From Agelas oroides (taxonomy: Eukaryota; Porifera; Demospongiae; Agelasida; Agelasidae): 64,000 bases of DNA. Of this stretch, positions 35,791-47,200 are shown one piece after another. The translations under genes and the position numbers were made by a program. The notes under the pieces were generated by a model. That model was not told where the DNA came from. It made no database searches and worked only from the letters and a program-made list of their open reading frames with translations. The stretch's first letter is position 1. Each line of letters starts with the position of its first letter. The DNA lies in contig OX422203.1 in the NCBI GenBank assembly GCA_949130485.1, forward strand, positions 1,827,178 through 1,891,177, read 5' to 3'.

Positions 35791-37943
35791 ATGTCATTGA
35801 AGCTGCTGATACTGTTGATTCCACTAGGACTTGGATACTCACAAATACCTGGTGAGTGAACACACTGTTTTATTTGGAGTGATGGTTATTCTTGAGTGGT
35901 ACTCTTTTTAAATTTGCTACAGGAACTGTTTGTAATTGTACTAAACAGCTTCAACAAATACAGAATGATCTGCAAAAGGAGATGCAAGCAAGCATTGGCT
36001 CTGTGAGGAAGGAGATAGATGCACTGCGAAATGTGACCAAGTTGCTTCTCGGCCAGTATATGCTACCACCTGGCCCTCAAAGTATGATTAGCTGTTTTAA
36101 AAGTAGCTGATATTTGATCTAGAATCCAATGATCACAAGTGCGGGTTTGGAGTTTTGGCATGTAGGCGTGACCAAACGGACGCGGGCCATCCGATATCCC
36201 AGCACGTGTCCAATAACTGATCACGTGCCCATCATAACGTTTTGCCACGCCCCTTTATATCTCTCCTACTTCGCTTGGAGGGCCCAATTGGGGTTCTTTT
36301 TACCCCAATCCCATCCTCACTCGGCACATGGTCACACCAGGAAAATTTTATTACTCCCCGGTGGACAGATAGTGAGTGGTGGGTGGGCGGGTGCAACTGA
36401 AAGAACCGCTAGCGACGCTGAAAGGTTTGCCTGCTGCAAGCACAGCTGTGACTCTGAAGGGTTTACCTGCTGCAAGCACAGGTGGTTACTCCTGCTAAGC
36501 TAAAGACACCAGGGTAACCATCCCCGGGCTACAGCGGCTAACCTGTCAACCACCAATCAGATTATTCATTGAGCGGCCCTGCGCCCCACCTCGGCCCGAC
36601 CTCACACGCCCGCCTCTCTCCTAGTTAACTTAAGCTACATCAAACCACATGATTACTAGGTCCTGGTTTTGTTTCTGTATTAGTGTGATGTATCTGTGTT
36701 TTTATACAATACATATATATGTGATAAGCCTTACTTATGAATACTTTTCCTGCAGGTAATGAAGGGCAGTGTGCAACAACTGACCAACTTGATCATATAT
36801 TGGGCTACATTCAGGAAGGAATCATTAACAGCAGCTCAGATGGTATAGACTTATTGGAGTGGGAATTAAGCTAAAAATGAGTTAATTTGGTTAATGCTAC
36901 CACTAGTCTAACATCAAATGTGTTATCACTGATATGCATATTGACATGCACTAAGACTTGCATGCATATACATAATCCACTTCATTTCAATTACAGGATT
37001 TATGCGGTATAATCTCACTGTACAACAACTTCAGAGTGACCTTCAAAACCAGGTGAACAAGGTTCAGGAAAAGATCACAAATCTCACTGTTGCAGGTGAT
37101 CAGTTATTTTAATGTAAACCACTTCACTGCATGTTGCATTCAGAGTTTGTAATAACTTCACATGCAGGTACTTACCAGAAACCAGCCAACTCATGCCAAC
37201 AGATAGCTGAGCTCAACCCCAGTAGTCTGCCTGGCTACTTCTGGGTTACCAGTGAATCCAGCAGTCCAGCCTTCGTCTACTGCACTCCAAACACACACTG
37301 CTGTACTAATGCTAACATTCAGGGGTGGATGAGGGTGGCCAACCTGGATATGACCAACCCCAGCCAGAGGTGTCCAACAGGATTCAAACTGACCACAAGT
37401 CCCAAACGAGGGTGCTACAGGACAACGACACCTGGATGTACCTCGGTCACTTTTGATACTCATAGTATCACTTACAGTAAAGTTTGTGGAAGGGTGATTG
37501 GGTACAACTATCGTGCACTGGATGCATTTTGGCCCTATTACAACCACCGTCGTGTTACACTTGATGGTCAATATGTGGATGGAGTGAGTATCACTCATGG
37601 TGGCTCACCTAGGCAACACATTTGGACATTTGCTGGTACTGGTAATAACAATGCTGATCGATACTCATGCCCATGCACAAATAATGGTGTAACATTTTCA
37701 GGTGTCATACCACCATTTATTAACAATGAGTACTTCTGTGAGGCTGGTACTACCACAGAGCCAATGTGGGATGGGGGAGATTGTCCATCAACCAGCACAT
37801 GTTGCACCTTCAACAATCCTCCGTGGTTCTGCAAGCAACTCTCTCAGACCACTACTGATGACATTGAAGTCAGAGTGTGCGCAGATCAAAACTCAGCTGA
37901 TGAAGATCTTCAAATTGAACTCATTGAGCTCTACGTTCAGTGA
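35791..37943 (+). CDS. Secreted coiled-coil protein with FReD-like/'WDGGDC' C-terminal module, copy A (5 exons, 393 aa)
   Basis: Exons are 35791-35851, 35923-36081, 36756-36842, 36997-37095 and 37168-37943, with all phases agreeing. A signal peptide is clear (MSLKLLILLIPLGLGYSQ). Residues ~24-135 hold a CNCTKQLQQIQ coiled coil with several N-glycosylation sites (NCT, NVT, NLT). Residues 136-393 form a Cys-rich module. It opens like a fibrinogen-related domain (SCQQIAELNPSSLPGYFWV, VYC, GWMRVANLDM). It continues with HIWTFAGTG, CPCTNN, PPFINNEYFCE, MWDGGDC, CCTFNNPPWF and TTTDDIEVRVCAD, ending IELIELYVQ. I recall this module from sponge, cnidarian and lancelet predicted proteins but know no established name. 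By form it is an extracellular, probably oligomeric, lectin- or adhesion-like protein, which is inference. Copy B lies at 44282-47563. Confidence 0.92.
36110..36645. mobile_element. Probable insert in intron 2 of copy A
   Basis: Intron 2 is 674 bp here but 154 bp in copy B. Flanking intron sequence ('gatttactagg'-like, then 'tgtgatgtatctgtg') matches around the extra ~530 bp. It contains two near-repeats ending 'cctgctgcaagcacag'. The type of element is not recognised. Confidence 0.45.
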
Positions 37944-38169
37944 TTACAAAGATATGCAGCTTTGCTAGGTAGTAACTTTAGTAGTCAGTAGACTCAGCTG
38001 ATGGAGATAGGATTTGAGCTTTTTGTGCAGTGATTGTAAATTTGAGATAATTTGATTCAAGAAGTGTCATGAGCGTGTAAATATGGTTAACAAAGGCTGC
38101 GTTCTCCTCTGGGGTCTGGTCTGGGAATGAGACTACATCACAACCTCAGTAGGGTAATAAACATGGAAC

Positions 38170-38224
38170 TAGCCTCGTCCCCAGGGCGGCCTTGCACAGG
38201 GCTAGGGCCTGGGGACGAGGCTAG
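38170..38224. mobile_element. TAGCCTCG-family fold-back MITE
   Basis: 'tagcctcgtccccagggcgg' pairs with 'ctagggcctggggacgaggcta'-like sequence. It is the GC-richest copy, between copy A and the transporter gene. Confidence 0.85.
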
Positions 38225-38747
38225 CATGGCATGGCACGAGATTATGAGTGCTGACCACACCCTATAGACTGTGCATGTGCCTGCGTGGGTGTGGGCGTAT
38301 ATTATGATTTTCCGCATACTCACCACCATTTTGCATGTAGGGCACTAGAATAGCAGTAAATGCACGTGGACCCTTTGCTGGTTCCCTACCAGTAATACTG
38401 ACGGGTGAATTGCTTAGTGGCTCACGTATGTTATAAGGCTAATAGCGATGTACGTCATACTGCAGCGATTTTAGATGCGGCTCATGGTAACGTTCAGCAG
38501 GCAGCAGTCACAACCTCGTCGCTGTGTATAAACTTGCCGTTCACAGAGCTGCCCTACATTATGACGCCACAGCCCGTGACGTCAGTACCAATTTAGGCAC
38601 AGGCACAGTTGTGGTCCACCAGAGCGAACTGTGAGTATACATGGCTGAATCATCTGCGGCTTGTATGCAAACTGAAAGTTCAAGCGAGACAGACAACTTG
38701 TTGCCACATGGAGCTACTTATACCTTCATCTCTTCATGTCGTTGTAG

Positions 38748-40304
38748 GCTAGGATACCGGGCAAGAGGAGTGACGCCGTTCTGGTCCTTGTGTGGAGCTT
38801 GCTGATACGGGCCTGTTACGCAAGCGTGAACGTAGAAGCGATACGTATATTTACATCTATAGACTATTTTAGCTTTTACATTGTGGAAGGAGTGGTTTCT
38901 GCTGTGCTGTATGTGCTTACTGGCTGGTTAGCTGATGTATACTTTGGGAGATACAAGGTAATGAGAGTCTCCATTTGGGTTATGTGGTTGGGAAGTGTTG
39001 GTGGTACTCTGTTGCTACTGATTTACCTCTTTTCTCCACATGATGTACTGAAATACATTTCACTTGTTGTTGCTTACACATGTGTTGCTATAGGATCAAC
39101 GGGGCTGATTGTCAATGCTGTTCCGTTTGGCACAGATCAGATGCTGGGAGCATCATCTGAAGAGATAAGTGCCTTCATTCACTGGTTTGTATGGGCCATG
39201 TACACTGGCAGAGCCAGTGATTACTTCATGGTAAATAGCTTACAATGTGCTGGCATGGGAGGTGAGCAAACTAGTCTCGTGTCCTTTCTTTTTGCTGTAG
39301 CAGTTTCATCAGTTGCTCTTTGTCTTGACTTCCTCTGTAAAAACTGGCTGGTGATTGAGCCTGTGAGCCAAAATCCTCTTAAATCGGTCTTGAGTGTGCT
39401 CAAGTATGCTGCTACACACAAGCACCCAGCCAGACGCAGTGCACTGACGTACTGGGAGGAAGGCATCCCTTCACGTATTGACCTTGGGAAATCCAAGTAT
39501 GGAGGACCCTTTACTACTGAACAGGTGGAAGATGTGAAGACATTCTTTCGACTTCTTGTAATGAGTGTAGCTATTAGTTTTTTCATCTATCCACTTGACC
39601 TGTATGAAAATTCATTGAGCATTTTTGCTTCACACTTTCAGCAGCTAAGAAACAGCAAAGATTGTTACAGTACGCTTCTTGAGTTCTCCACTTCTCCATA
39701 TGTTGTATTGATACTTGGAATTCCTCTTTATGAGCTTGTCATTTATCCTCTGGCTAGGAATTGGATTCCTAGCACATTGAAGAGAGCTGGAATTGGTGCA
39801 TTTGCCACTATCATTGTTGCTTCTGTGGCTTTATCTGTTGATATGGTAGGGCATGCATACACTAATACAACAGTGGAGTGTATGTTTGTGGAGAATAGAG
39901 CATCTAGTTCTGTATTGAGTATTAACTATCTCTGGATTGGTATCCCACTTGGCATCATTGCTGGAACTCAGATATTAACACTTTTTATTTCTCTTCTTGA
40001 ATTTATATGTGCACAGACGCCATACACCACGAAAGGGCTGGTTATTGGACTTTCATTTGCTTCTGCCCTGGGTTTGTCATCTACCCTGTCAAGCATAACT
40101 CTTACCACATGGGTTCATGCTTGGTCTCAGCCTGTAACACAGCCAACCTGTGCTTTTTGGTTCTATCTTGTCCTTATTGTAGTGACAGTAGTTGGTCTAG
40201 GGATGTTTTGCATTGTGGCCAAGTGGTACAAGAAGAGGGAGAGGAATGAACTTTTACATGAGCAAAGATTTGTTGAGGATTATTATGATAAGTATATTCA
40301 CTGA
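38748..40304 (+). CDS. POT/SLC15-like proton-coupled transporter, 5' end uncertain
   Basis: One long exon encodes about 10-12 hydrophobic segments. Family hallmarks are GWLADVYFGRYKVM after the second helix (the POT 'G-x-LAD-x-x-x-G-x-Y' motif) and STGLIVNAVPFGTDQ (cf. the 'GGIKPCVSAFGGDQ' type motif). A cytosolic loop with KYGGPFTTEQVEDVKTFFRLL and a short polar C terminus (KKRERNELLHEQRF) follow. POT proteins import di- and tripeptides or related solutes with protons; the substrate here is unknown. The frame is open from the acceptor at 38746-38747, but no in-frame ATG precedes the first helix. An ATG at 38641 (MAESSAACMQ...) lies in another frame and no GT donor joins it. Possible causes are an unrecognised first exon, a GC donor or a frameshift. 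The coding exon itself is intact. Confidence 0.85.
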   Translation, partial: ARIPGKRSDAVLVLVWSLLIRACYASVNVEAIRIFTSIDYFSFYIVEGVVSAVLYVLTGWLADVYFGRYKVMRVSIWVMWLGSVGGTLLLLIYLFSPHDVLKYISLVVAYTCVAIGSTGLIVNAVPFGTDQMLGASSEEISAFIHWFVWAMYTGRASDYFMVNSLQCAGMGGEQTSLVSFLFAVAVSSVALCLDFLCKNWLVIEPVSQNPLKSVLSVLKYAATHKHPARRSALTYWEEGIPSRIDLGKSKYGGPFTTEQVEDVKTFFRLLVMSVAISFFIYPLDLYENSLSIFASHFQQLRNSKDCYSTLLEFSTSPYVVLILGIPLYELVIYPLARNWIPSTLKRAGIGAFATIIVASVALSVDMVGHAYTNTTVECMFVENRASSSVLSINYLWIGIPLGIIAGTQILTLFISLLEFICAQTPYTTKGLVIGLSFASALGLSSTLSSITLTTWVHAWSQPVTQPTCAFWFYLVLIVVTVVGLGMFCIVAKWYKKRERNELLHEQRFVEDYYDKYIH

Positions 40305-41290
40305 GTTACAGTTGCAGTATGAATAGAAACAAAACAACAACAACATTTTACGAATTTCAAATTTACTCTCTCGGTAGTTCAGAAATGTAGCATTACCAAT
40401 TCAATGATTTGAATCATGCATCTTCTTGAAAAAAAAAAAACAGTACTCCATCAAACATTTTAGTTTATCTTGCTTTGCTAATTGAAATCATAATCTTGAA
40501 CTGTGTTGAAAAAACAGTACTCCATCAAACATTTTAGTTTGCTGCGTGGATACATGTACACATTGACTTTTTGATAAAATAATCCATCCACTTGTAGTCA
40601 CCCTGTTACATAATCCCAGCTCAATTTTGTGTGTACATGTATATACTATGCATGTGTCTATTTGCATGTGTGTGTATATATTTGTTGTCGTTATTGCTGT
40701 TGTTCTTCAGCACATCAAGCACTTGGCTTACTTCCTGGTTTGCCACACATTGACACACTTTGAGTTCCCCGCGCACACATTGGCACATTTTGAGTTCCCA
40801 CTGCTTTGCTACATGGTTTGTTCTTCAAGAAATCTCTGTGTCACTTAGAGAGAAATTATTGTTGTGTCAAACGCACTTGGAGTTGAAAGCAGTTTGTTGA
40901 GTACTAAATGGCTAGCATGGCAGCAGGATCTGGGGCACCTGCCATGCTAGCTGATAGACTTAACAGATACAATGTATTGTTGCATCTGGAGGCTGTATGT
41001 TTGCCTTAGTTTAGTCGAAGACGTCCAGCTGGAAGTGACTGTACAGTTAGTTCCATTCAGTGGCTACAATTTTGAAGGTTGCTGGTGTAGCTAATTGTCA
41101 AACTGTATAAAGCCACACAGCTAAACATAATATTTTCTCTGAGTAATATGCTCACTGGCCTATCTGCACAAGTGGGATGTGTCCTTTTAATAGAGGAGTG
41201 AGGCAGACCCATCTGGGTCAATCAAATTTCCATTGTACTGCAACCTGGGTGGAGGCCTGGGAATGAGGCTAGGGTATTTCAGCATTCCTA
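40305..41290. other. Intergenic stretch
   Basis: I found no coding exon. It contains a duplicated phrase 'aacagtactccatcaaacat' (about 40440 and 40514), a near-duplicate 'cacattgacacactttgagt' (about 40746 and 40778), and a half-copy of the TAGCCTCG family end near 41255. Confidence 0.5.
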
Positions 41291-41299
41291 TTTTATTCC

Positions 41300-42190
41300 A
41301 GCCAATTCAAATCAAATCAAGGATGTGGCAATGGCAAGTGGTTTCTCCCCAGCCCCCATCAAGTGCCATCCTCTCACCTTTACAAACCGCACAAAGTGAA
41401 ATCTTTTGCAGATGACTTAACTGTCATCTCCTCATCGAAAGAGGAGCATGCCAAAGCTCTCCATGATGTCTCCAATTAAACTGGCTGATCATTACAGCTA
41501 CCTAAATGTGTCTCCTTGATCCTCAACAATAAACCAGACAAGACTACTTTCAAGCTAGGTAATGGCTGGACAAGAAACATCTCATCAGGCCCAACCAGAT
41601 TCCTAGGCCAAACACAGAGCCATTTTCCATTCACTACAGCAAGAGAAACAGGGAAAGCGTTTCTCAGATGAATTTGAGAGGCAGTTAAATACCCTAGACA
41701 GCTCCCTCTTTCGCGGTGAGTATAAGCTATGGAGACATGATAGCACTCTAAATAGCCTCACCTATGGACTGAAGAAGAGCTTACCCACACGAACGAAACT
41801 ATTTGCTGACCTGCCAACTCTTAGAGTGGTAGACAATCCTCCCCTGTACTATTCCACCAGACACTCTTGACGTAAGTGCCCGCCCAGACATGGTTTGAAG
41901 AACGGTGTGTCACTCTTGTTGAACTCACCATCCCATTCAATTCTCCAGAGATCCTAGCCAATGCCAAGACCCAAAAGGAGAACAAAGAAAACTACCAGCC
42001 TGTGCTAGGTCACTTGAAATCTCATGGTTTCACCGCCAGTCTGATCGCAATCAAAATTGGAACACTTGGCCATTGGCTTCCAATCACTTTCTCGGCTCTA
42101 TTGAAGGCACTCCCATCTAAAGCAAAACTATAACTACACTGCTAGATCAGACAGCATCAACTGTCATTACGGCCTCCCATCAGATCTTTA
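41300..42190 (+). pseudogene. Degraded LINE-type reverse transcriptase fragment
   Basis: A decayed frame contains KSFADDLTVISSSKEEHAK, the reverse-transcriptase catalytic segment (F/YADD box), followed by LPKCVSLIL and SGPTRFLG. Farther on, an 85-codon frame at 41876-42133 (TWFEERCVTLVELTIPFNS...) resembles the region downstream of the RT domain in invertebrate non-LTR elements. Many stops and frameshifts separate the pieces, so it is dead. The type assignment rests on motif recognition only. Confidence 0.7.
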
Positions 42191-42527
42191 AGGCTAGATT
42201 GGACAATAGCTAACTGGAGCTCATCACGTCCCCTTCTTTAATTCTCATAACCAAATATCTGTTTTATATATGTCTTACCTTTTATCATGTTTGCCCTTGC
42301 CTTGTAGTGGCACCTTGAGACTAGGGTCACTTATTGTCAAAAATTGTCACACTCAGTCTTTGTGTTTTTGACCACTTGAAATTAAAGTTGGTTTCCCCAC
42401 AAAAGTTGCCTAGGGGGTAGAAATATTTTACTATACCCAGGTGGGTTGAACATAATACCCTTTTGGGATGCAGGCTATGAATAAAAACATGACAGCAATT
42501 TTGGTTCTGTGAATCTTAGTGAACTGC

Positions 42528-42592
42528 TGCAGCAAAATGTCATTGAAGCTATTGTACTAGGACTGGGATACTCACAAACATCTCATAAGAGA
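42528..42592 (+). pseudogene. Exon-1 relic of the secreted-protein family
   Basis: 'gcaaaatgtcattgaagct' and 'ctaggactgggatactcaca' match exon 1 of copies A and B, with a deletion between them. No further exons follow in order. Confidence 0.8.
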
Positions 42593-43189
42593 AAGTTGTA
42601 GCTGCATGTTGAATGCATTATGTACGGCTCTTTCTGTACCAGTGGCAGCTGTGTTGTATGTGTGTGCTGCTAGGTGATTATTTTCCACAGAACCAAACGA
42701 ATAGTATTTGAAAGAAGTTTGGGCTCAGGCTCAGAATCATGGTGAGCTAACCCACCAAATCCTGGGTTGTTGGCAGAATGTGCTACCTATTACATGTTAC
42801 AAAACTGGTGGTTCAGATGTACATGTATGAACAATTAATGAACCACATCTCCCTAAAAATCAGGCCTAGATGTTATGCAAAGTCACACACTGAATCATGA
42901 ATTCTTGTATTCCATTTCTCCATTAATTATGATACTTTACCTACAACCACAAACAAGCAAGCAACAACAACAACAACAACAACAACAAGCAGGTAATTGT
43001 GTCTTTAACTATAGAAGTAGCTATTTCAGAGCATAAAACACATTGTTTAATTGACAAGTAAAATTTGTTTAGTAAATGTTGTTTAGTTAACATTAGCTAG
43101 GAAAACATCCAAGGCCTTAAATAAACGGTCTGTAAATTATGTTATGAAAGTGTCATTCATTTGAAGCCTTGCACATTTACTAATGGACA

Positions 43190-43345
43190 GCTGATACTTG
43201 CTGGTGCTAAAATTAAATGGTGCATGGTCTACCACTTGGTACTCCTGAAACCAGCAACAACAACCAGTGCTTAATATTTCTCCACAAACTTCACTGTAAG
43301 TCATACCATGAGTGCCAAAAATGACTGAGGTACGTCCAGGACGGT
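43190..43345 (-). pseudogene. Inverted fragment of the secreted-protein family's last exon
   Basis: On the minus strand it encodes SVIFGTHGMTYSEVCGEI, matching SVTFDTHGITYSKVCGRVI of copy B, followed by diverged sequence. It is a broken, inverted copy. Confidence 0.75.
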
Positions 43346-43620
43346 GGGAAGGCCTGCTCATGTAGGCCACACAAGATTACAGCCATCTAAACCTACCATT
43401 TTGTGGTTACGTAGAAGTAACTAGTGAACTAACCACTTCATATATAGACTCTATATCTGTAACCAGTGAACCATCTTTGCTGTGCGTATAATGCACTGAT
43501 GCTGAACTCTTTTTAAGATACTATAATTTCACACATGTATATGTGTGTAAACTATGTATGAGGCACTTCAGATCTGTTCACTAGCTCTGTTTCCTTGTGT
43601 GCCTGCTGTATTTTGTTTTG

Positions 43621-43621
43621 T

Positions 43622-43683
<62 letters not shown>
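43621..43683. repeat. (TTG)n trinucleotide repeat, about 21 units
   Basis: Pure TTG repeat directly before the family fragment at 43690. The poly-Cys and poly-Gln ORFs across it are artefacts. A short (CAA)n run is at about 42966-42988. Confidence 0.97.
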
Positions 43684-43687
43684 CAGG

Positions 43688-44060
43688 CACAACATCTAGG
43701 GTGATTGGGTACAATATACTTTTTGGCCCTATTACAACTGTCATGAGGTGGATGAGGATAGCCAACCTGGATATGACCGACCCCAGCCAGGGGTGTCCGA
43801 CAGGATTCAAACTGACCACAAGTCCAAACGAGGGTGCTTCAGGACAAGGACACCTGGATGTACCTCAGTCACTTTTGATGCTCATAACATCACTTACAGC
43901 AAAGTTTGTGGGAGGGTGATTGGATACACCTATATTTCACTGGATGCCTTTTGGGTCTATCACAGGAATTGTGCTGTTACACTTGATGGTACATAAGTGG
44001 ATATGGAGTGAATATCACTCATGGTCACTCACCCAGACAGCAGCATATTTGGACATTTGC
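43688..44060 (+). pseudogene. Frameshifted fragment of the secreted-protein family's last exon
   Basis: One frame encodes RVIGYNILFGPITTVMRWMR then IANLDMTDPSQGCPTGFKLT. After a one-base slip the next frame continues RGCFRTRTPGCTSVTFDAHN and RVIGYTYISLDAFWVY before stopping. It matches the middle of the module of copies A and B but is rearranged (RVIGY occurs twice) and lacks the C-terminal half. Confidence 0.85.
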
Positions 44061-44281
44061 TGACTCTGTTAGTAATTCTATGTCACATGTCTACACATTT
44101 TGATTCTGTGTATACATTGTGTACTCTGCCTTTGTGTACCTTTGGTCTCCTGATAATCTCACGTTACTTGCAGCACCTGCTGGTATAAACAAAAAGTGAA
44201 AAAATGACTAGTGTGCCATGTACTCCATATTTGCAAAGTTATTGTCCTGTTAAACTAGTGTCACTGAACTCTTGTAGCAAA

Positions 44282-47200
44282 ATGTCATTGAGGCTACTGA
44301 CACTCTTGATTTCACTAGGACTGGGATACTCACAAACATTTGGTAAGAGAATAGATGACTTTAACATACTGTTTTATTTAGGATGTATCTTATTCTTGGT
44401 GGTTTTCTTTTTGCATTTGCTACAGGAACTGTTTGTAATTGTACTAAACAGCTTCAAGAAATCAAGAATGAGCTACGAAAGGAGATGCAAGCAAACATTA
44501 GTGCTGTGAGGAAGGAGATAGATGCACTGCGAAACGTTACCAAGTTGGTTCTCGACAAGTATATGCTACCACCTGACCCTCAAAGTATGATAGCTGTTTT
44601 AAAAGTAACTGATATGATTACTAGGCTGTCTGTATAGTGTGATATGTATCTGTGTCTGCATGTATACCAGTACCACACATAGCACCTTTATATGCATATA
44701 TGTGATAGTTGCACAAAACCTTACTACTTTTCCTGCAGGTAATGAAGAGCAGTGTGCAACAACTGACCAACTTGATCATGTATTGGGCTACATTCAGGAA
44801 GGAATCATTAACAGCAGCTCAGATGGTATAGACTTATTGGAGTGGGAATTAAGCTAAAAATGAAGAGCACTGAAGTGCTTAACCCTCGGCACTATTAACG
44901 CAGAGTCACAGGACATAGCTAAGTAGGCGAAGAAATTCATGTGGTATGATGGTACACTAGATACTAGTAGATAGCTAGCTGAGACTACACAAAGTCGTAC
45001 AAGATAACAGTGTCCCAGGCCAAGTTGTCCTAGTATCCCTTTATCTTGCCCCAACAACCCCCTTCCTAATGTAGTGAGCATGTGTAGTGAGTATAGGGAA
45101 TGTGTGGGACATTCCCCGCGCGGTAATCCTGGATATGTACCATGCCTGTACATACATATTGTAGCCGCAGTATTGACCCGATGCATGTACCGTAGTGTCC
45201 CGTTAATACGCCCCCCCATTTTGTACACTACATCCCGCCTAAAGTGGGGGGGGGGGCTTATATTCGAGGATGCAATTAGTCTCGATTATAAGCCCTCCCC
45301 CCCCCCCCCCCCCCCCCCCCAAAAAAGATTTTACGCAAGTGCTATGTACGCAATTAGGACACTTCCAACTAACTATGGCGACGACTTTCAGGATCGAGAG
45401 TACTGTTTGCGGACAGCTGCGTGGTCTCCCTACATCGGAGAAGAGCTGCCAGTTCAACGCGAGGTCAATAACATTCACGACGACTTCGCTGTAGCTGTCC
45501 TCAAGAACGGCAACACTGTCGGTCATGTACCACGGGAAATTTCCAGAGTCTGCTGGTATTTCTTGCACAATAGTGGCAGCGAGATGACTTGCATCGTCAA
45601 TGGTGACAGAAGACGTTCTGAAGTTGATGGGAAAGGACTCGTAGTTCCGTGCGTGTACATCTTCAGAGGGAAACAAAAACACCTTGACAGACTGATAAAC
45701 CTGTTTGCTAAACTAGCAGCTTAAACTTGGAACATCTAACCGGCTTTTCTAAAAGCCACAAAACTTACAAAAGATTCACCGACTACTATAGTCTTACTGA
45801 ACGCACTTGCAACGTATAGTAAGCACGTGTAGTTTTGATGTTCCAGAAGACGCTCATGCACCGGGGGGCGTTATAACGAGTCAAACTACCCTGTGCAGGA
45901 ACTTTGGCGGAAAAGAGGGGGGGGGGGCGTATTTTCGAAGGGGGCGTATTAGCGGGACACTACGGTACATACATATTGCAGCAGTATTGACCATGCATGT
46001 ACATACATATTGTAGCAGTATTGCCCATATATGCTTCAAACCGAACGAGGACCGATTTCGCCAAGAACGTTTCGTTCAAGAGTTATGCTGCGATTCGTTT
46101 GCCACGGCGAGCGCTAGTCGGCCATACTCTAGTCTGAGAACGAGTTCACACGCCCTGGTCTAGTCTGGGATCCCGGGAGTACTGCGGCGCGGCGCTGCAC
46201 TCCCGGGATCCCAGACCAGGGCGCGTGAACTCGTTCTCAGACTAGAATATGGCCGAATAGCGCTCGCCGTGGCAAACGAATCGCAGCATAACTCTTGAAC
46301 AAAACGTTCTTGACGAAATCGGCTCAATTTAAACACATCCTCGTTCGGTTTGAAGCCTATCTGCGTCCAAACTTCAGAGATTTAGCCGTCAGGTGAGCCA
46401 AGCTAGTTGTAACAGACAGACACACAGACAGACAGACAGACAGACAAACGAAGTACTATAACCCTCGCTGCGCATGCGCGCCGAGGGTTAATGATAACTC
46501 TTTTAGAATTTGGTTAATGCTACCACTAGCCTAACATCAATGTGTTGTCACTGACATGCATATTGACATGCACTTGCATGCATACACATAATCCACTTCA
46601 TTTCAATTACAGGATTTATGCGGTATAATCTCACCATACAACAACTTCAGAGTGACCTTCAAAACCAGGTGAACAAGGTTCAGGAAAAGATCACAAATCT
46701 CACTGTTGCAGGTGATCAATTATTTTTATGTCAACCACTTCACTGCATGTTGCATTCAGAGTTTAGTAATAACTTCACATGCAGGTACTTATCAGAAGCC
46801 AGCCAACTCATGCCAACAGATAGCTGAGATCAACCCCAGTAGTCTGCCTGGCTACTTCTGGGTTACCAGTGAATCCAGCAGTCCAGCCTTCGTCTACTGC
46901 ACTCCAAACACACACTGCTGTACTAATGCTAACATTCAGGGGTGGATGAGGGTGGCCAACCTGGATATGACCGACCCCAGCCAGGGGTGTCCGACAGGAT
47001 TCAAACTGACCACAAGTCCCAAACGAGGGTGCTTCAGGACAACGACACCTGGATGTACCTCAGTCACTTTTGATACTCATGGCATCACTTACAGTAAAGT
47101 TTGTGGGAGGGTGATTGGGTACAAACATCGTTCACTGGATGCCTTTTGGCCCTATTACAACCATCGTCGTATTACACTTGATGGTCAATATGTGGATGGA

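Larger units (their letters stand above)
44879..46491. mobile_element. Composite TTAA-flanked insert in intron 3 of copy B
   Basis: The left boundary is TTAA-CCCTCGGC (44879-44890) and the right boundary is GCCGAGGG-TTAA (46480-46491), an exact 8-bp inverted repeat next to TTAA on both sides as in piggyBac-type elements. The matching intron of copy A (36843-36996, 154 bp) lacks it. Inside are the HIRAN-like element (45187-45967), a long palindrome (46033-46356) and a short GACA repeat (about 46424-46446). No transposase is visible. Confidence 0.65.

Noticed and set aside
37191..37598. Minus-strand 135-codon ORF opposite copy A
   Set aside because: It is the antisense shadow of a conserved, spliced plus-strand exon, with no domain of its own.
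43554..43919. Poly-Cys or poly-Gln protein
   Set aside because: The homopolymer comes from a TTG microsatellite. The flanking family match is frameshifted and lacks most of the gene.
45074..45343. N-terminal extension of the HIRAN-like ORF
   Set aside because: The open frame runs out through the inverted terminal repeat and a poly-C tract, so the upstream codons are unlikely to be translated.
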